DNA of 64,000 nt from Methanooceanicella nereidis. Its GTDB lineage: Archaea; Halobacteriota; Methanocellia; Methanocellales; Methanocellaceae. Shown here piece by piece: positions 43,393 to 52,889 of this stretch; positions within the stretch are counted from its first letter, which is position 1, and the number at the start of each line of letters is the position of its first letter. The notes under the pieces were generated by a model. That model saw only the letters and a program-made list of their open reading frames with translations. It searched no databases and was not told the origin of the DNA. The stretch lies in the NCBI RefSeq assembly GCF_021023085.1, contig NZ_PGCK01000007.1, positions 62,001 through 126,000 of the forward strand. The letters are read 5' to 3'. Position numbers and translations under genes: made by a program.

Positions 43393-45324
43393 TTAAACGG
43401 CATCTTTTACCGCGGGCAATAACACAATGAATTTACAGCCCCGGGAAAAATCGCCTTTTACTCGATCTTCTACCAATATTTTTCCATCAAAACTTTCTAT
43501 GAGCGCCTTGACCAGATATAGCCCAAGACCTTTTCCTGCTATTTTGGCTTCTCTTTTTCTCATACGATCAAATAAGCGATCCTTAACATCGTCAGGTATG
43601 CCCGGGCCATTGTCCTCAATTTCTACCTTACAGTATTCTGTCTCCCCTTCTTGTATTTTAGACATTTGAACTCCGATGGCCAGGGGGCCTGTTGAATGTC
43701 TGATAGAGTTACTTATTATGTTAGTGAAAACATCCAGCAACAGTTCATTTGCATTGACAGTGCATCCTTGTTCAGAGCTGTATTCTATCCGGACTTCTCT
43801 TCGGGCGATATGCGTATATCGTGAAATTACCTCCTTTAATAATTTTTCCAGGTCAACACTCTCTTTCCTGATCACGCCTTCTCTGGCTTTTTGAAGTTTA
43901 TTCACGTTCTGTATCAGGTAAGAGCTATTTCTTAGCACATCGAGGGGTTTTAGCAAAAGTTGCTTAACGTTTTCATCAATTCCCTGGGTTTCTAAGGCCA
44001 GTTCAAGAAATCCGATCCCTATCTGGTTCATATTGTTTATGTCATGGCTCATCAGGTCCATGTATAGTTCTGCCTGTGTTTTTGCCTTTTCCAGTTCATC
44101 CTGGTATCTTTTTAGCTCTGTCGAATCGTTACCCACGCTCAGGATCTCCACGATATCTCCCTTGCTATCCTTTATCGCTTTATTAGTCCATGATATCCAG
44201 ACTCTTTCGCCGTTTCGAAGAATATTTTCATTTTCCATATGGGGATATTCTTCGATGTGTTGTATGACATACCTGATCTTCGATCTCAGGTCCTCTTTCT
44301 TCGAGGAGGTCTCTGGTACGATAGTTTCAAGGATATTCTTCCCGATGATCTCCTCTTTTTTATATCCGAAGAAATTTTGTGCGAACTCATTAAAAAAATT
44401 TATATTGCCATTAACATCCATTCGTACGATCATACTATTAGCATTTTCTACAAGTTCGCGATATTTCTCCTCACTTTTGGCAAGCTCATCCATGATCGTT
44501 TTTCGCGATGTAATATCGTGAATATTAACGCAAATATACTCTTTATCAAAAAAATTTATGTAATCACATGAGATATCGACCGAGAAAGCTTTTCCTTCCA
44601 TATTTTGCAATACCGATTCGAATTCAATGTGCTTCTTATCTTTAATGGTTTTCCAGATCTTTGGCCAGTATTCTTCTGAAAAATCAGGTATCAACTTAAA
44701 AATTCTCATATTTAGTAATTGATTATACTCATAACCAAGATAGCCGATAGTTGCCCGATTTACATAAAAAGGCCTTCCATTAGGTTTTACCCACAAAACG
44801 GCGTCGGAATAATTATTGATCGTATAGTGCACGAGCCTTATTATCTCGTCAATGTGCATCCGCGATGTAATATCATATAATATCAATAGCGTCCCATTCG
44901 AAGCAGGGGATATATGTACTTCATACCATTTGTTTTGAGCATGGATATGCTCTACTAATCTTATAAATTTTTTATCTTGTTTCGCTCTAAAATATTCTTT
45001 GTAAAAGATCGAAGTGGTCGACTTTGGGTATATCGCCCAGAATATCTCTCCCATGGCCTCATTTCTAATGTTGAATATATGTCTGGCCTCATCATTTATA
45101 TAGCACAGGCGGTCTTCGGTATCAAGAAGGATCATGGCATCGTGAGATCGGTCCAATACACCGGTAATTAAATTAGCATCTACTTCCTTCTCGATCTCTG
45201 TTTGTTCCAGCTTTTTAATGCGGTCACGCAAGAACTCCAGCTCTTCGATAAGGCTTTCCTTTGCCCTGTCCTGATTCTCATCCATATTAAAAGTATACAC
45301 CTCCGCCGATCTTCTCTTCCTCAT
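43393..45324 (-). CDS. PAS-domain sensor histidine kinase
   Basis: 643 residues, cytosolic: a short N-terminal coiled coil, three PAS domains (about 52-158, 165-275 and 287-405), a dimerisation domain with phospho-acceptor His427 in 'DLMSHDINNMNQIGIGFLEL', a form common in methanogen kinases, and a HATPase domain with 'ISNSIRHS', 'EDNGPGIPDD' and 'GKGLGLYLVKALIE'. No membrane helix, so it senses an internal signal. It follows the CheR-PAS gene after 10 bases and is probably cotranscribed. No receiver protein is nearby. ATG 45324 is used; ATG 45285 is possible. Confidence 0.9.
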   Translation of the reverse strand: MRKRRSAEVYTFNMDENQDRAKESLIEELEFLRDRIKKLEQTEIEKEVDANLITGVLDRSHDAMILLDTEDRLCYINDEARHIFNIRNEAMGEIFWAIYPKSTTSIFYKEYFRAKQDKKFIRLVEHIHAQNKWYEVHISPASNGTLLILYDITSRMHIDEIIRLVHYTINNYSDAVLWVKPNGRPFYVNRATIGYLGYEYNQLLNMRIFKLIPDFSEEYWPKIWKTIKDKKHIEFESVLQNMEGKAFSVDISCDYINFFDKEYICVNIHDITSRKTIMDELAKSEEKYRELVENANSMIVRMDVNGNINFFNEFAQNFFGYKKEEIIGKNILETIVPETSSKKEDLRSKIRYVIQHIEEYPHMENENILRNGERVWISWTNKAIKDSKGDIVEILSVGNDSTELKRYQDELEKAKTQAELYMDLMSHDINNMNQIGIGFLELALETQGIDENVKQLLLKPLDVLRNSSYLIQNVNKLQKAREGVIRKESVDLEKLLKEVISRYTHIARREVRIEYSSEQGCTVNANELLLDVFTNIISNSIRHSTGPLAIGVQMSKIQEGETEYCKVEIEDNGPGIPDDVKDRLFDRMRKREAKIAGKGLGLYLVKALIESFDGKILVEDRVKGDFSRGCKFIVLLPAVKDAV

Positions 45325-45334
45325 AAGTTTTATT

Positions 45335-47638
45335 TTAATCTCTGACTTTACGCGCTATTGAGGATGCACCTATCACATTGCCTGATGTATCCTTTACCGG
45401 GGACATAGTCAATGATACCTTAATGATATTGCCGTCTTTCGTCATTCGTTCCGTTTCAAAATTATCGACGAGTTCTCCATGCTTTATCTTTTCATGGACT
45501 TTTGGAACTTCATCGATACGGTTGGGCGGCAAGAGTATAGTAAGAGATCTGCCTAATATCTCCTCTTTTGAATACCCGAATAATTTTTCCGCCCCCGAAT
45601 TCCAGCTAAGTATCATACCGTCCAGGTTTTCGCCGATTATCGCATCATGTGAGAATTCGACGATGGTTGAAAGCATCATACGGGCCTCTTCGTCTCTCTT
45701 CTCTTTTGTCACATCATACATTATCAGCATGACACCGATAGTCGTCCCGTCGTGGATGTCTTTTAGTGGTATGATCCTGAAATTTAAAAACCTCTTTTCA
45801 CCATTCTTTGTAACGAATTCCTGGCGCCTGCTATATATGGCTTTTTTATTTTCGATCACTTTCTTGATGTTTTGTCTCATATCGTCTCTGTTGATCGCTA
45901 ACTCAGGGTCAATGTTGTAGAAACTATTGTTGACAGCTTCATCCTCGCTGATATCGAACATTTTTACTGCCGCAGGGTTCCATGTGGTTATTATGCCATA
46001 CCTGTCCAGCACTATAAGCCCCTGGTTCATGCTTTCCACTATCGCATGGTTATACATGTTGAGGTCTACAAGCTCTTCCGTCCTTTCTTTAAGCTCCTCG
46101 TTGGTGGCTTCCAGCTCTTCGTTTATGGACCTCAGCTCTTCATTGCTTGTTTCCAGTTCCTCATTAGTCGACTGAAGCTCCTCGTTGCTTGTCTCCAGCT
46201 CCTCTGCAGTCGATTGAAGCTCCTCTGTGGTCGTCTCGAGCTCCTCGTTCGTGGAAATAAGCTCCTCGTTAGTCGTTTCCAGCCGTTCGTTAAGTGCCTG
46301 TAATTCCTGGTTCGATTTCATCAGATTATCTTTAAGTATCCTGGTATCGCTCACGTCGTCGGTAATGATTATAACGCCCCTCATCATATTACTGGAGTCG
46401 ATGAGCGGGGTGATCGTTATGTTAAGGTACTTGTTCTCGCCTTTATAGCTGATTATCTCAATTTCCTCCATCCTGGCCATCTTTTTCGTGCGTATCACTT
46501 CGCTTATCCGGTCCTTGATATTCGGGAGACGCTCATCCACCCCCAGGTCAAAGAGATCGCGGCCGATAGCATATTCGGACTTGATATATAATTGCTCTTC
46601 CGCGGCCTTATTCCATGTCATCACGATATTATTCCTGTCGATCACTATCAGGCCAAGGTTAATGTTCTGGATTATGGATTGATTATAAAAGTCAATGGAC
46701 TTGATCTCTCTTCTCGCCTCGACTATCGCCTGGTCTATCATGCTTTCTTCAATTACGGTATGGCGTCTTTCAGCCGGGGTCATTATCTCTATGGCTTCAG
46801 GAGATTTCTGGAATACTCTCCATTTTTTATTTGTTATCCTGAATAGCCTTGAGCCTATCAGCATGGATTCGGATTTTCCGAAAAATGCGTAACCATATCT
46901 CTCAAGAGCATAATGGAACCTTAGCAGGAGCTTGTTCTGAAGGTCAATATTAAAGTATATTAAGACATTTCTACAGAGAATAAGGTCCAGATGGGATATC
47001 GGGGCGTCCACCACAAGGTTCTGTCTCCCGAAAACGACCATGTGGCGGATCAGCTTGCTTATCCTGTAGAGGCCATTCTCGTATGTAAAATATCTTTCAA
47101 TAAGGCCTTCGCTGACATTCTTGAGCTTCTCGGCTTTATACAGGCCCCTTCTGGCATCAGTGAGCGCATTCTCATCAATATCCGTGGCATATATGCGGAT
47201 CTCATAATCACTTATAGAGTCACCCAGTATCTCCGCCAGCAATATTCCAACAGTATATGGCTCTTCTCCGGTAGCGCATCCTGCGCTCCAGAACCTGATG
47301 GTGTCTCCTTTCTTTTTCTTTGAAAGTATCTCCGGCAGCACTTCTTTTTTTAAGACTTCCCATGCTTCCGGGTCCCTGAAGAACTCGGTCACATTAATAA
47401 GCAGCGTATCGAATAGCTTTGTATATTCATCCGGGTTCTTATCCAGTAAATTCATGTACTGCGCGTATGACGTTAAATGATATTCATCAAGCCGCTTTTG
47501 TATGCGGCGTTTAATGCTGGCCTTTTTATAATCCCTGAAATCCATTCCGCGCTGGTCAAATATTTTTTGTAATAATGCATTGAGCTCTTTTTCTTCCAAA
47601 TCTGTGATTTCCATATCGTTTTGTCTTTCTTCCGGCAT
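45335..47638 (-). CDS. CheR-type methyltransferase fused to coiled coil and PAS domains
   Basis: 767 residues. The CheR domain (about 15-280) has 'LLINVTEFFRDPEAWEVL', the SAM-binding 'FWSAGCATGEEPYTV', and 'LILCRNVLIYFN'. PAS domains follow at about 325-435, 535-650 and 655-765, with a striking coiled coil of heptads between them (about 440-535) built from 'TNEELESTNEEL'-like units. The repeats probably act as a signal helix linking PAS domains. Ribosome binding site 'aggtga' precedes the ATG, which directly follows the cheB stop. The CheR domain would methylate a glutamate on an unknown partner. Confidence 0.9.
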   Translation of the reverse strand: MPEERQNDMEITDLEEKELNALLQKIFDQRGMDFRDYKKASIKRRIQKRLDEYHLTSYAQYMNLLDKNPDEYTKLFDTLLINVTEFFRDPEAWEVLKKEVLPEILSKKKKGDTIRFWSAGCATGEEPYTVGILLAEILGDSISDYEIRIYATDIDENALTDARRGLYKAEKLKNVSEGLIERYFTYENGLYRISKLIRHMVVFGRQNLVVDAPISHLDLILCRNVLIYFNIDLQNKLLLRFHYALERYGYAFFGKSESMLIGSRLFRITNKKWRVFQKSPEAIEIMTPAERRHTVIEESMIDQAIVEARREIKSIDFYNQSIIQNINLGLIVIDRNNIVMTWNKAAEEQLYIKSEYAIGRDLFDLGVDERLPNIKDRISEVIRTKKMARMEEIEIISYKGENKYLNITITPLIDSSNMMRGVIIITDDVSDTRILKDNLMKSNQELQALNERLETTNEELISTNEELETTTEELQSTAEELETSNEELQSTNEELETSNEELRSINEELEATNEELKERTEELVDLNMYNHAIVESMNQGLIVLDRYGIITTWNPAAVKMFDISEDEAVNNSFYNIDPELAINRDDMRQNIKKVIENKKAIYSRRQEFVTKNGEKRFLNFRIIPLKDIHDGTTIGVMLIMYDVTKEKRDEEARMMLSTIVEFSHDAIIGENLDGMILSWNSGAEKLFGYSKEEILGRSLTILLPPNRIDEVPKVHEKIKHGELVDNFETERMTKDGNIIKVSLTMSPVKDTSGNVIGASSIARKVRD

Positions 47639-48220
47639 TTATTGCTCACCTGGTTCTATAGTAACGAGTTTCACTAAGGCGCCCGCAATTTCATTTAGCG
47701 GTAAGATGAAATCGATGGATCCTGTTTTTATCGCCGTATCCGGCATTGAGAAGTATTCGGATGTCCTGCTATCCTGTGCTATTGTTGTTCCGCCATTTTC
47801 CTTTATCGCTTTGATGCCTATCGCTCCATCCATCCCGGAACCAGTAAGTATGACTGCGATCGCTCTGTCTTTATAATCGGCTGCCACCGAATCAAATAAT
47901 AGGTCTATGGACGGACGGGAAAAATGGACGAATTCAGTTTTTGTGAGCTCTATCTTTTTATCGGTTGTCAGCATATGTCTGTTAGGCGGAGCAATGTATA
48001 CCGTCGAATTTTTTATATCTTCACCGTCTTCCGCTTCTTTTATATTCATATCACTGTGTCTCTGTAATATCTCGGCCATAAGGCTTTTATGGCGCGGGTC
48101 AAGATGTTGTACGATAAGTATCGGGACAGGAAAATCCTTCGGTAAATTTGATAATACTTCCGTTAACGCTTTTAGGCCTCCGGCCGATGTCCCTATCGCG
48201 ACGATGTCAAATTGGCTCAT
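47639..48220 (-). CDS. CheB-type protein-glutamate methylesterase, catalytic domain only
   Basis: 193 residues with the CheB catalytic triad regions 'AIGTSAGGLKAL' (Ser), 'VQHLDPRHKS' and 'NRHML' (His region), and 'LTGSGMDGAIGIKAIKENGG' (Asp). It lacks the receiver domain that controls bacterial CheB. With the CheR-PAS and kinase genes it forms a three-gene unit resembling the CheB-CheR-PAS-kinase fusions of bacteria, here split into separate polypeptides. A TATA box lies at leaderless distance. Confidence 0.9.
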   Translation of the reverse strand: MSQFDIVAIGTSAGGLKALTEVLSNLPKDFPVPILIVQHLDPRHKSLMAEILQRHSDMNIKEAEDGEDIKNSTVYIAPPNRHMLTTDKKIELTKTEFVHFSRPSIDLLFDSVAADYKDRAIAVILTGSGMDGAIGIKAIKENGGTTIAQDSRTSEYFSMPDTAIKTGSIDFILPLNEIAGALVKLVTIEPGEQ

Positions 48221-48240
48221 TGTATCACTTAAACCTTGAC

Positions 48241-48254
48241 CTTACTTATAATTA
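48241..48254 (-). promoter_or_regulatory. TATA box for the cheB-cheR-kinase operon
   Basis: Minus-strand 'taattataagtaag' is centred about 27 bases before the ATG of cheB, which predicts a leaderless transcript. Confidence 0.45.
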
Positions 48255-48535
48255 ATATTATTATAATTTTATATTTACATATTTATGTTAAATATACTTA
48301 GTAATTGCTCATTTTAATTATAATCAGTATAATTAAACGTTTTACATATGTATGGTATTAGATATTAAATTTACTAAAATTATTTAAAATGTGTCAGGCA
48401 TTTTGATAGTAAAGGGTGGCTTTTTTATAGCTTTTTATATATTAAGGTATATTTGGTGTAGAACCGAACATTTTTAAATATAATGATAAAAAGATTTTTA
48501 TAAATATATTCTTATTAGTTTTTGGTGGGTACTCT
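48255..48535. other. AT-rich divergent intergenic region
   Basis: This is the rest of the 315-base region between the divergent signalling operon and the DUF454 gene. A T-run near 48420-48432, a TATA-like 'tttataaatatatt' near 48497-48510 and 'ggtggg' at 48524-48529 belong to the DUF454 gene. No small gene or RNA was recognised. Confidence 0.45.
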
Positions 48536-48967
48536 TTGGATAACTATGGTGTTGAAGGCGATAAGGGTATTATAAAAAATATGCGCGGATTGCTCAATAA
48601 TATTGCACGGGGGGCATTGATAGTCGCCGGCACTTTTTTTCTATTCGTCGGGATTATAGGCGTGATATTGCCTGTACTTCCTACGACGCCATTTCTTCTG
48701 CTCGCCGCCGCCTGTTATGCGGTAAGTTCAAAAAGGTTCTATGACTGGCTGATCAACAATAAGGTCTTCGGGAACTATATAAAGAATTATCGGGAAGGTA
48801 AAGGTATCGCATTAAATGCGAAAATATTAACAATTGGGATGCTATGGTCCACAATGGCGATATCCCTATTCATTGTTATGGAAAATCTATTACTTGTAAT
48901 GTTTTTGATATTGATAGCGACTGGAGTATCGGCCCATATAATGTTGATACCGACATTAAAAAAATAA
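48536..48967 (+). CDS. DUF454 (YbaN-like) membrane protein
   Basis: 143 residues from TTG 48536, chosen for 'ggtggg' six bases before it. Four membrane helices. The DUF454 hallmark 'GVILPVLPTTPFLLLAAACY' and the following 'SSKRFYDWLINNKVFGNYI' are clear. The family is widespread but of unknown function. It is divergent from the signalling operon. Confidence 0.88.
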   Translation: MDNYGVEGDKGIIKNMRGLLNNIARGALIVAGTFFLFVGIIGVILPVLPTTPFLLLAAACYAVSSKRFYDWLINNKVFGNYIKNYREGKGIALNAKILTIGMLWSTMAISLFIVMENLLLVMFLILIATGVSAHIMLIPTLKK

Positions 48968-48985
48968 GTTTACGTTTTTAAGATC

Positions 48986-49878
48986 TTATCCTTCTCGTCT
49001 ATTGATGATATTCATGATAGCCAGTATTGACATGAATGCTATCGAGCCCGATATCAAACCGAAACCCGGTGTGGCGGCAGGCGTAGGTGCGGTTGAAACA
49101 ATGACCTCGGAAGCCTGTGTCTCTACCGGCGGCACGTAAGGGGTGTCTGCCGGTGTCGGCTGGGGTGTCGGGATCAGTGACGGGGCGTGTATGATCTTTA
49201 CTTAACCATCATCGAACTTTTCGGTGTATGTAGCCGACATTGCGTAATACTGGCCGTCGTCGTTCAGCCTGAACGCCTTTATCTCTTTATACATCTCAAA
49301 CGGCGCTGACCTCAGTATCGTAGTGAACATACCGTTCTTATCTGTATATCCGTAAGGCATGTCCGTATATCCCGAATTCGTGTATGTTGTTATGAACCAT
49401 CCTGCGCCGACCTTGTCTCCGTAATGGTCATAGACCGTTATCGTAACGTTCGTCTTAGCGTCGCTATACGATAGCGATATGGGCTTTGCATGAATGTTCA
49501 CTCCATACGGTCTAGGCCTGACAAGTATGGCACAGGACGACGTGCTGTCATTCGACACCACCAGTCTGTTAGAATATCCATAAGCGACGTGATCTCCGTA
49601 TAAGTATACTTTATATTCGCCGGACGGGAGGTTTATGAATACAAAATTACCGTCCATGTCCACGGTCGTGTTAGCGTAAAAATAGTCTTCGGGAACAGAC
49701 GAGTTAAGGATACTTACAGCCACGGTAACGTCTTCGGGCACGCCGCCCGTATCTTTCATGACCTTCCCAGGATACTGCCCGTACTGGTCGCCCTTGCCCG
49801 TGCCCGCTCTGCGAAGACCGGAAATGTGAATGATATCACTAATAACCCTATCATTATAGTAATTATCATGGACCTCAT
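48986..49878 (-). pseudogene. Broken gene for a surface protein with PGF-type sorting signal
   Basis: Three pieces line up. Piece 1: ATG 49878 encodes a signal peptide, 'MIITIMIGLLVISFTFPVFA'. Piece 2, in a different frame, carries the exported domain from about 'GTGKGDQYGQYPGKV' to 'YTEKFDDG', with beta-sandwich repeats. It ends at a TAA (49202-49204). Piece 3, in the same frame beyond that TAA, is a Pro/Thr-rich linker, then 'TPGFGLIS', a hydrophobic helix and 'NRREG', which is a PGF-CTERM anchor. A one-base frameshift after the signal peptide and an in-frame TAA both interrupt it. Either is a pseudogene lesion; TAA recoding is not known in methanogens. Confidence 0.75.
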
Positions 49879-50009
49879 AGTGATCTCTCTTAGATTTAGA
49901 TGAGTGTCTTATAGGGTTTATGTCACGATCCGTTAACAGGTAAAAATGTCAAAAAATTAAAATAAACTGTAAAAAAGAAAAGTGGAGGCCATCTCTCCAC
50001 TATTTTTTC

Positions 50010-51452
50010 TTATATGATGCTCGATACGAAGATGAAGTATACGGCGAATATTGCGGAAACTATCCACATTACCGGGTGTACGTCTCTCCATTTGCCAGAG
50101 AACAGCTTTATTACGCAATATGCGATAAAACCGAACCCGATACCCTTCGCTATGCTGAACGTGAACGTCATAGCCACAATGGTAAGGAACGCCGGAAGCG
50201 CATCTTCGAGTATGTCGAACGGTATCTCTTTTATCGAGGTCATCATCAGGAAACCGACGATTATTAAAGCCGGTGCTGCTGCCGCTCCCGGTATAAAGTA
50301 TGCCAGGGGCACCAGGAGCATGGCTATCAGGAATAATACCGCCACTACGACGGATGTCAGGCCTGTACGTCCTCCTGTCGCCACCCCTGATGAACTTTCT
50401 ACGTATGTCGTTACTGAGCTAGCCCCGAACAAGCCTCCCAGCATCGCTGCGACCGAATCGACGAGCAGGACGTTCTTAAGCCCCGGAAGCTTGCCGTTCT
50501 TATCGAGCATTTTGCCCTGTCCGCCTACTGCGACGACCGTTCCCATAGTGTCGAAGAAATCCACCATCATGAAAGCGAATATGACCGGGATGATGCCCCA
50601 TGATAAAGCGCCCATGATGTCTAACTGGCCTATTGTGGATAAGGTCGCTGCGTTAGGTAATTCGACAATGCCGGAATAGCCTGAAGGCATGTTACTCGCA
50701 CCTGCCGGTAGCGCTTCTATGGTGCCGGGAAGTGCCGGATTCGCATAAGCATTGAACGCGAACCCTACCGTATCTCCTGCAAGGCAGATACCGACCGTTA
50801 ATATTGTCGTTAAAAGTATGCCATAAAGAATGCTGCCTTTTACCCTGAAGGCCATAAGCGCGATAATAATAAAAAGACCTATAAGTGAAATTATTACAGT
50901 CGGGTTCGCAATGTTGCCGAATGCTATGTATGTCGCGGGGTTAGCTACCATCAGTCCGGCATCCTTGAACCCAAGGAACGCTATGAATATACCTATCGCA
51001 ACGCCTATGGCTACCTTAAGCGACTTAGGGATCGCATCCATGACGAGCTCACGAAGGTTCGTCAGAACAAGCAGCGTTATCAATACGCCTTCGATGAATA
51101 TGATGCCCATAGCTGTCTGCCAGCTAAGTCCCAGCCCTATGACGACTCCATATGTCACTACTGCGTTAAGGCCCATCCCTGAAGCCAGTGCGAACGGATA
51201 TTTCGCCACCAGCCCCATCAATAGGGTCGCTATCGCCGCGGCAAGACATGTTGCCACAAATACTGCCTTAAAGTCCATACCTGCGCCGGATAATATTATC
51301 GGGTTCACGATAATGATATATGCCATTGTCATGAACGTTGTTATTCCGGCGAGCACCTCAGTCTTAACGTTAGAGTTCCTTTCCGTGATATGGAAATAGT
51401 CATCAAGGAAGGAACCTGAAGATACTTTCTTCATACTTTCCTGTTCGTACAA
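50010..51452 (-). CDS. Purine permease of the NCS2/AzgA family
   Basis: 480-residue membrane protein with 12-14 helices, of the AzgA-type adenine/guanine/hypoxanthine permeases. Hallmarks: 'NVKTEVLAGITTFMTMAYII' at the start, 'GMGLNAVVTYGVV', 'FMMVDFFDTMGTVVAVG' and 'SSVTTYVESSSGVATGGRTG'. It probably feeds purine salvage with adenine deaminase, 8 kb away. TTG 51452 is chosen because 'gaggtgg' lies six bases before it; ATG 51434 is an alternative. An upstream open extension looks non-coding. Confidence 0.9.
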   Translation of the reverse strand: MYEQESMKKVSSGSFLDDYFHITERNSNVKTEVLAGITTFMTMAYIIIVNPIILSGAGMDFKAVFVATCLAAAIATLLMGLVAKYPFALASGMGLNAVVTYGVVIGLGLSWQTAMGIIFIEGVLITLLVLTNLRELVMDAIPKSLKVAIGVAIGIFIAFLGFKDAGLMVANPATYIAFGNIANPTVIISLIGLFIIIALMAFRVKGSILYGILLTTILTVGICLAGDTVGFAFNAYANPALPGTIEALPAGASNMPSGYSGIVELPNAATLSTIGQLDIMGALSWGIIPVIFAFMMVDFFDTMGTVVAVGGQGKMLDKNGKLPGLKNVLLVDSVAAMLGGLFGASSVTTYVESSSGVATGGRTGLTSVVVAVLFLIAMLLVPLAYFIPGAAAAPALIIVGFLMMTSIKEIPFDILEDALPAFLTIVAMTFTFSIAKGIGFGFIAYCVIKLFSGKWRDVHPVMWIVSAIFAVYFIFVSSII

Positions 51453-51542
51453 AGGTAACCACCTCTTTTTTAAAATCGGTTGCTTAAGCTTATAATGATT
51501 TCCTTTAATAAAAAAATAATTATGTACTAAACTATTATGCAA

Positions 51543-51846
51543 TAATATTTCTAAAAATTAAATAATGTATATATTCAATTATTTTTTTAAAATATAAGGA
51601 TCTCAAGCAAATTTTCCCTTCCGGCATGATAATGACAAAATTTATTTAATCATGAGCTAACATACTAAGGCTTTAAAGATTTGGCTTGATAGCTCGAAAA
51701 TTTTAATGATGTGAAATAAACAGGCTCGATGGTGGGGAAGATAGATCAATGTATTTATCGTTCTTTATCCTCAAAATACGATCTGTCAAGTGATCCATGA
51801 CGAATGATTGCCTGTAAAAACGGGCATTAAGTGTGGAGGGTGAAAT
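51543..51846. other. Gap without a supported gene
   Basis: 304 AT-rich bases between two divergent genes. It holds 'ggagggtga' before the TM2-type gene at 51847 and several TATA-like runs, but no open frame with start signals, tRNA or long palindrome was seen. Confidence 0.45.
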
Positions 51847-52155
51847 ATGGTAGATTATGTAAAAAGAAAATCACCGTTCCTTGCAGCGGTATTATCATTC
51901 CTGATCCCGGGACTGGGACAGGCTTATGACGGTAAAATATTAAAAGGCGCAATTTTCTTCATAGGCTACATTATCCTGTGGGGAGTGATAACGGCAGTAT
52001 ATCTTTTCGGTGGCATAATAACGGCTATGTTCACAGCAGGCTTCGGGCTTTTATGCTGGCTTCCGATATTCTTCATCCCCCTCATAGTGAACCTGTGGGC
52101 GGCATATGATGCGCATAAGATAGCAGAAAGAATAAACATGGGAATCTATTATTGA
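51847..52155 (+). CDS. TM2-type small membrane protein, copy 1
   Basis: 102 residues: basic N-terminus, then 'FLIPGLGQAYDGKILKGA' (a hallmark of TM2-type proteins), two further membrane segments and the end 'YDAHKIAERINMGIYY'. It has no zinc finger. The strong site 'ggagggtga' lies before the ATG and a hairpin terminator follows. It is the first of three tandem paralogues. Function unknown. Confidence 0.8.
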   Translation: MVDYVKRKSPFLAAVLSFLIPGLGQAYDGKILKGAIFFIGYIILWGVITAVYLFGGIITAMFTAGFGLLCWLPIFFIPLIVNLWAAYDAHKIAERINMGIYY

Positions 52156-52165
52156 GATTAAAAGG

Positions 52166-52193
52166 GCATATGGAAGCATATGCTCACTTTTTT
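52166..52193 (+). terminator. Hairpin terminator after TM2-type copy 1
   Basis: Arms 'gcatatg' and 'catatgc' with a four-base loop are followed after four bases by a six-T run. It lies 11 bases after the stop codon and separates copy 1 from copy 2, so the paralogues have separate transcripts. Confidence 0.7.
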
Positions 52194-52284
52194 ATAGTTT
52201 ATATCGGAAATATTTTTATATTAAGGTATAATAGCAATATCATCTGGACGTCCGGTCATGGGCGTTCCGGTCAGAGGTGAAATA

Positions 52285-52767
52285 ATGAAATGTTATATCC
52301 ATCCGGAGGCAGACTCTACGGGAACATGCGTCCGCTGCGGAAGACCGGTCTGCTCCGAGTGTGCGGCCAGTATCGATGGGAATATAGTATGCAGGCAATG
52401 CAGCCAGGCTCCTGTCACCGGTACTATTGCATACGGGACAGCCCCGGCCACTAAAAAAGACCCTGTGGTAGCGTTACTTTTATCACTCATAGGCGGTCTT
52501 GTAAGCGGTCTTCTCATAGGGCTTGGACAGATCTATAACGGCCAGGTAAAAAAAGGTCTTATTCTTATCTTTGGTAACTTGATACTTGGCGGCGTCCTTG
52601 TCGCGGGATATGTGCTAATATCCATCTTTACGCTGGGTGTCGGGGCATTTTGCTGCCTTCCAATATTATTCATACCGCTGATCTCCTGGATATATGCAGT
52701 CTATGATGCATATACGACTGCCGAAAGGATCAACAGGGGAGAGGTCGTAGAAGATTGGTTCGAATGA
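52285..52767 (+). CDS. B-box zinc finger plus TM2-type membrane protein, copy 2
   Basis: 160 residues from ATG 52285 ('gaggtgaa' lies just upstream; the frame is open nine codons further). The N-terminus is a B-box-like zinc finger, 'CYIHPEADSTGTCVRCGRP' with 'CSEC' and 'CRQC', facing the cytosol. It is followed by a linker and the TM2-type module with 'LIGLGQIYNGQVKKGLILIF' and two helices, ending 'INRGEVVEDWFE'. Protein-protein docking to the membrane is a likely role, but it is not known. Confidence 0.82.
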   Translation: MKCYIHPEADSTGTCVRCGRPVCSECAASIDGNIVCRQCSQAPVTGTIAYGTAPATKKDPVVALLLSLIGGLVSGLLIGLGQIYNGQVKKGLILIFGNLILGGVLVAGYVLISIFTLGVGAFCCLPILFIPLISWIYAVYDAYTTAERINRGEVVEDWFE

Positions 52768-52889
52768 ACCCATCTGTTTTTTTTATTATTCCTAAATTAT
52801 GTAAAAAGCATCGAAATATTTAATAGAACATTCACGAATTATGCATAATATCGCTTAATGATCATGCGATAAGTGTTGAGGTGAATAAA

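Noticed and set aside
49202-49204. TAA as a recoded sense codon (as TAG for pyrrolysine).
   Set aside because: Only TAG is known to encode pyrrolysine in methanogens, and the same gene also carries a frameshift, so a broken gene is the simpler reading.
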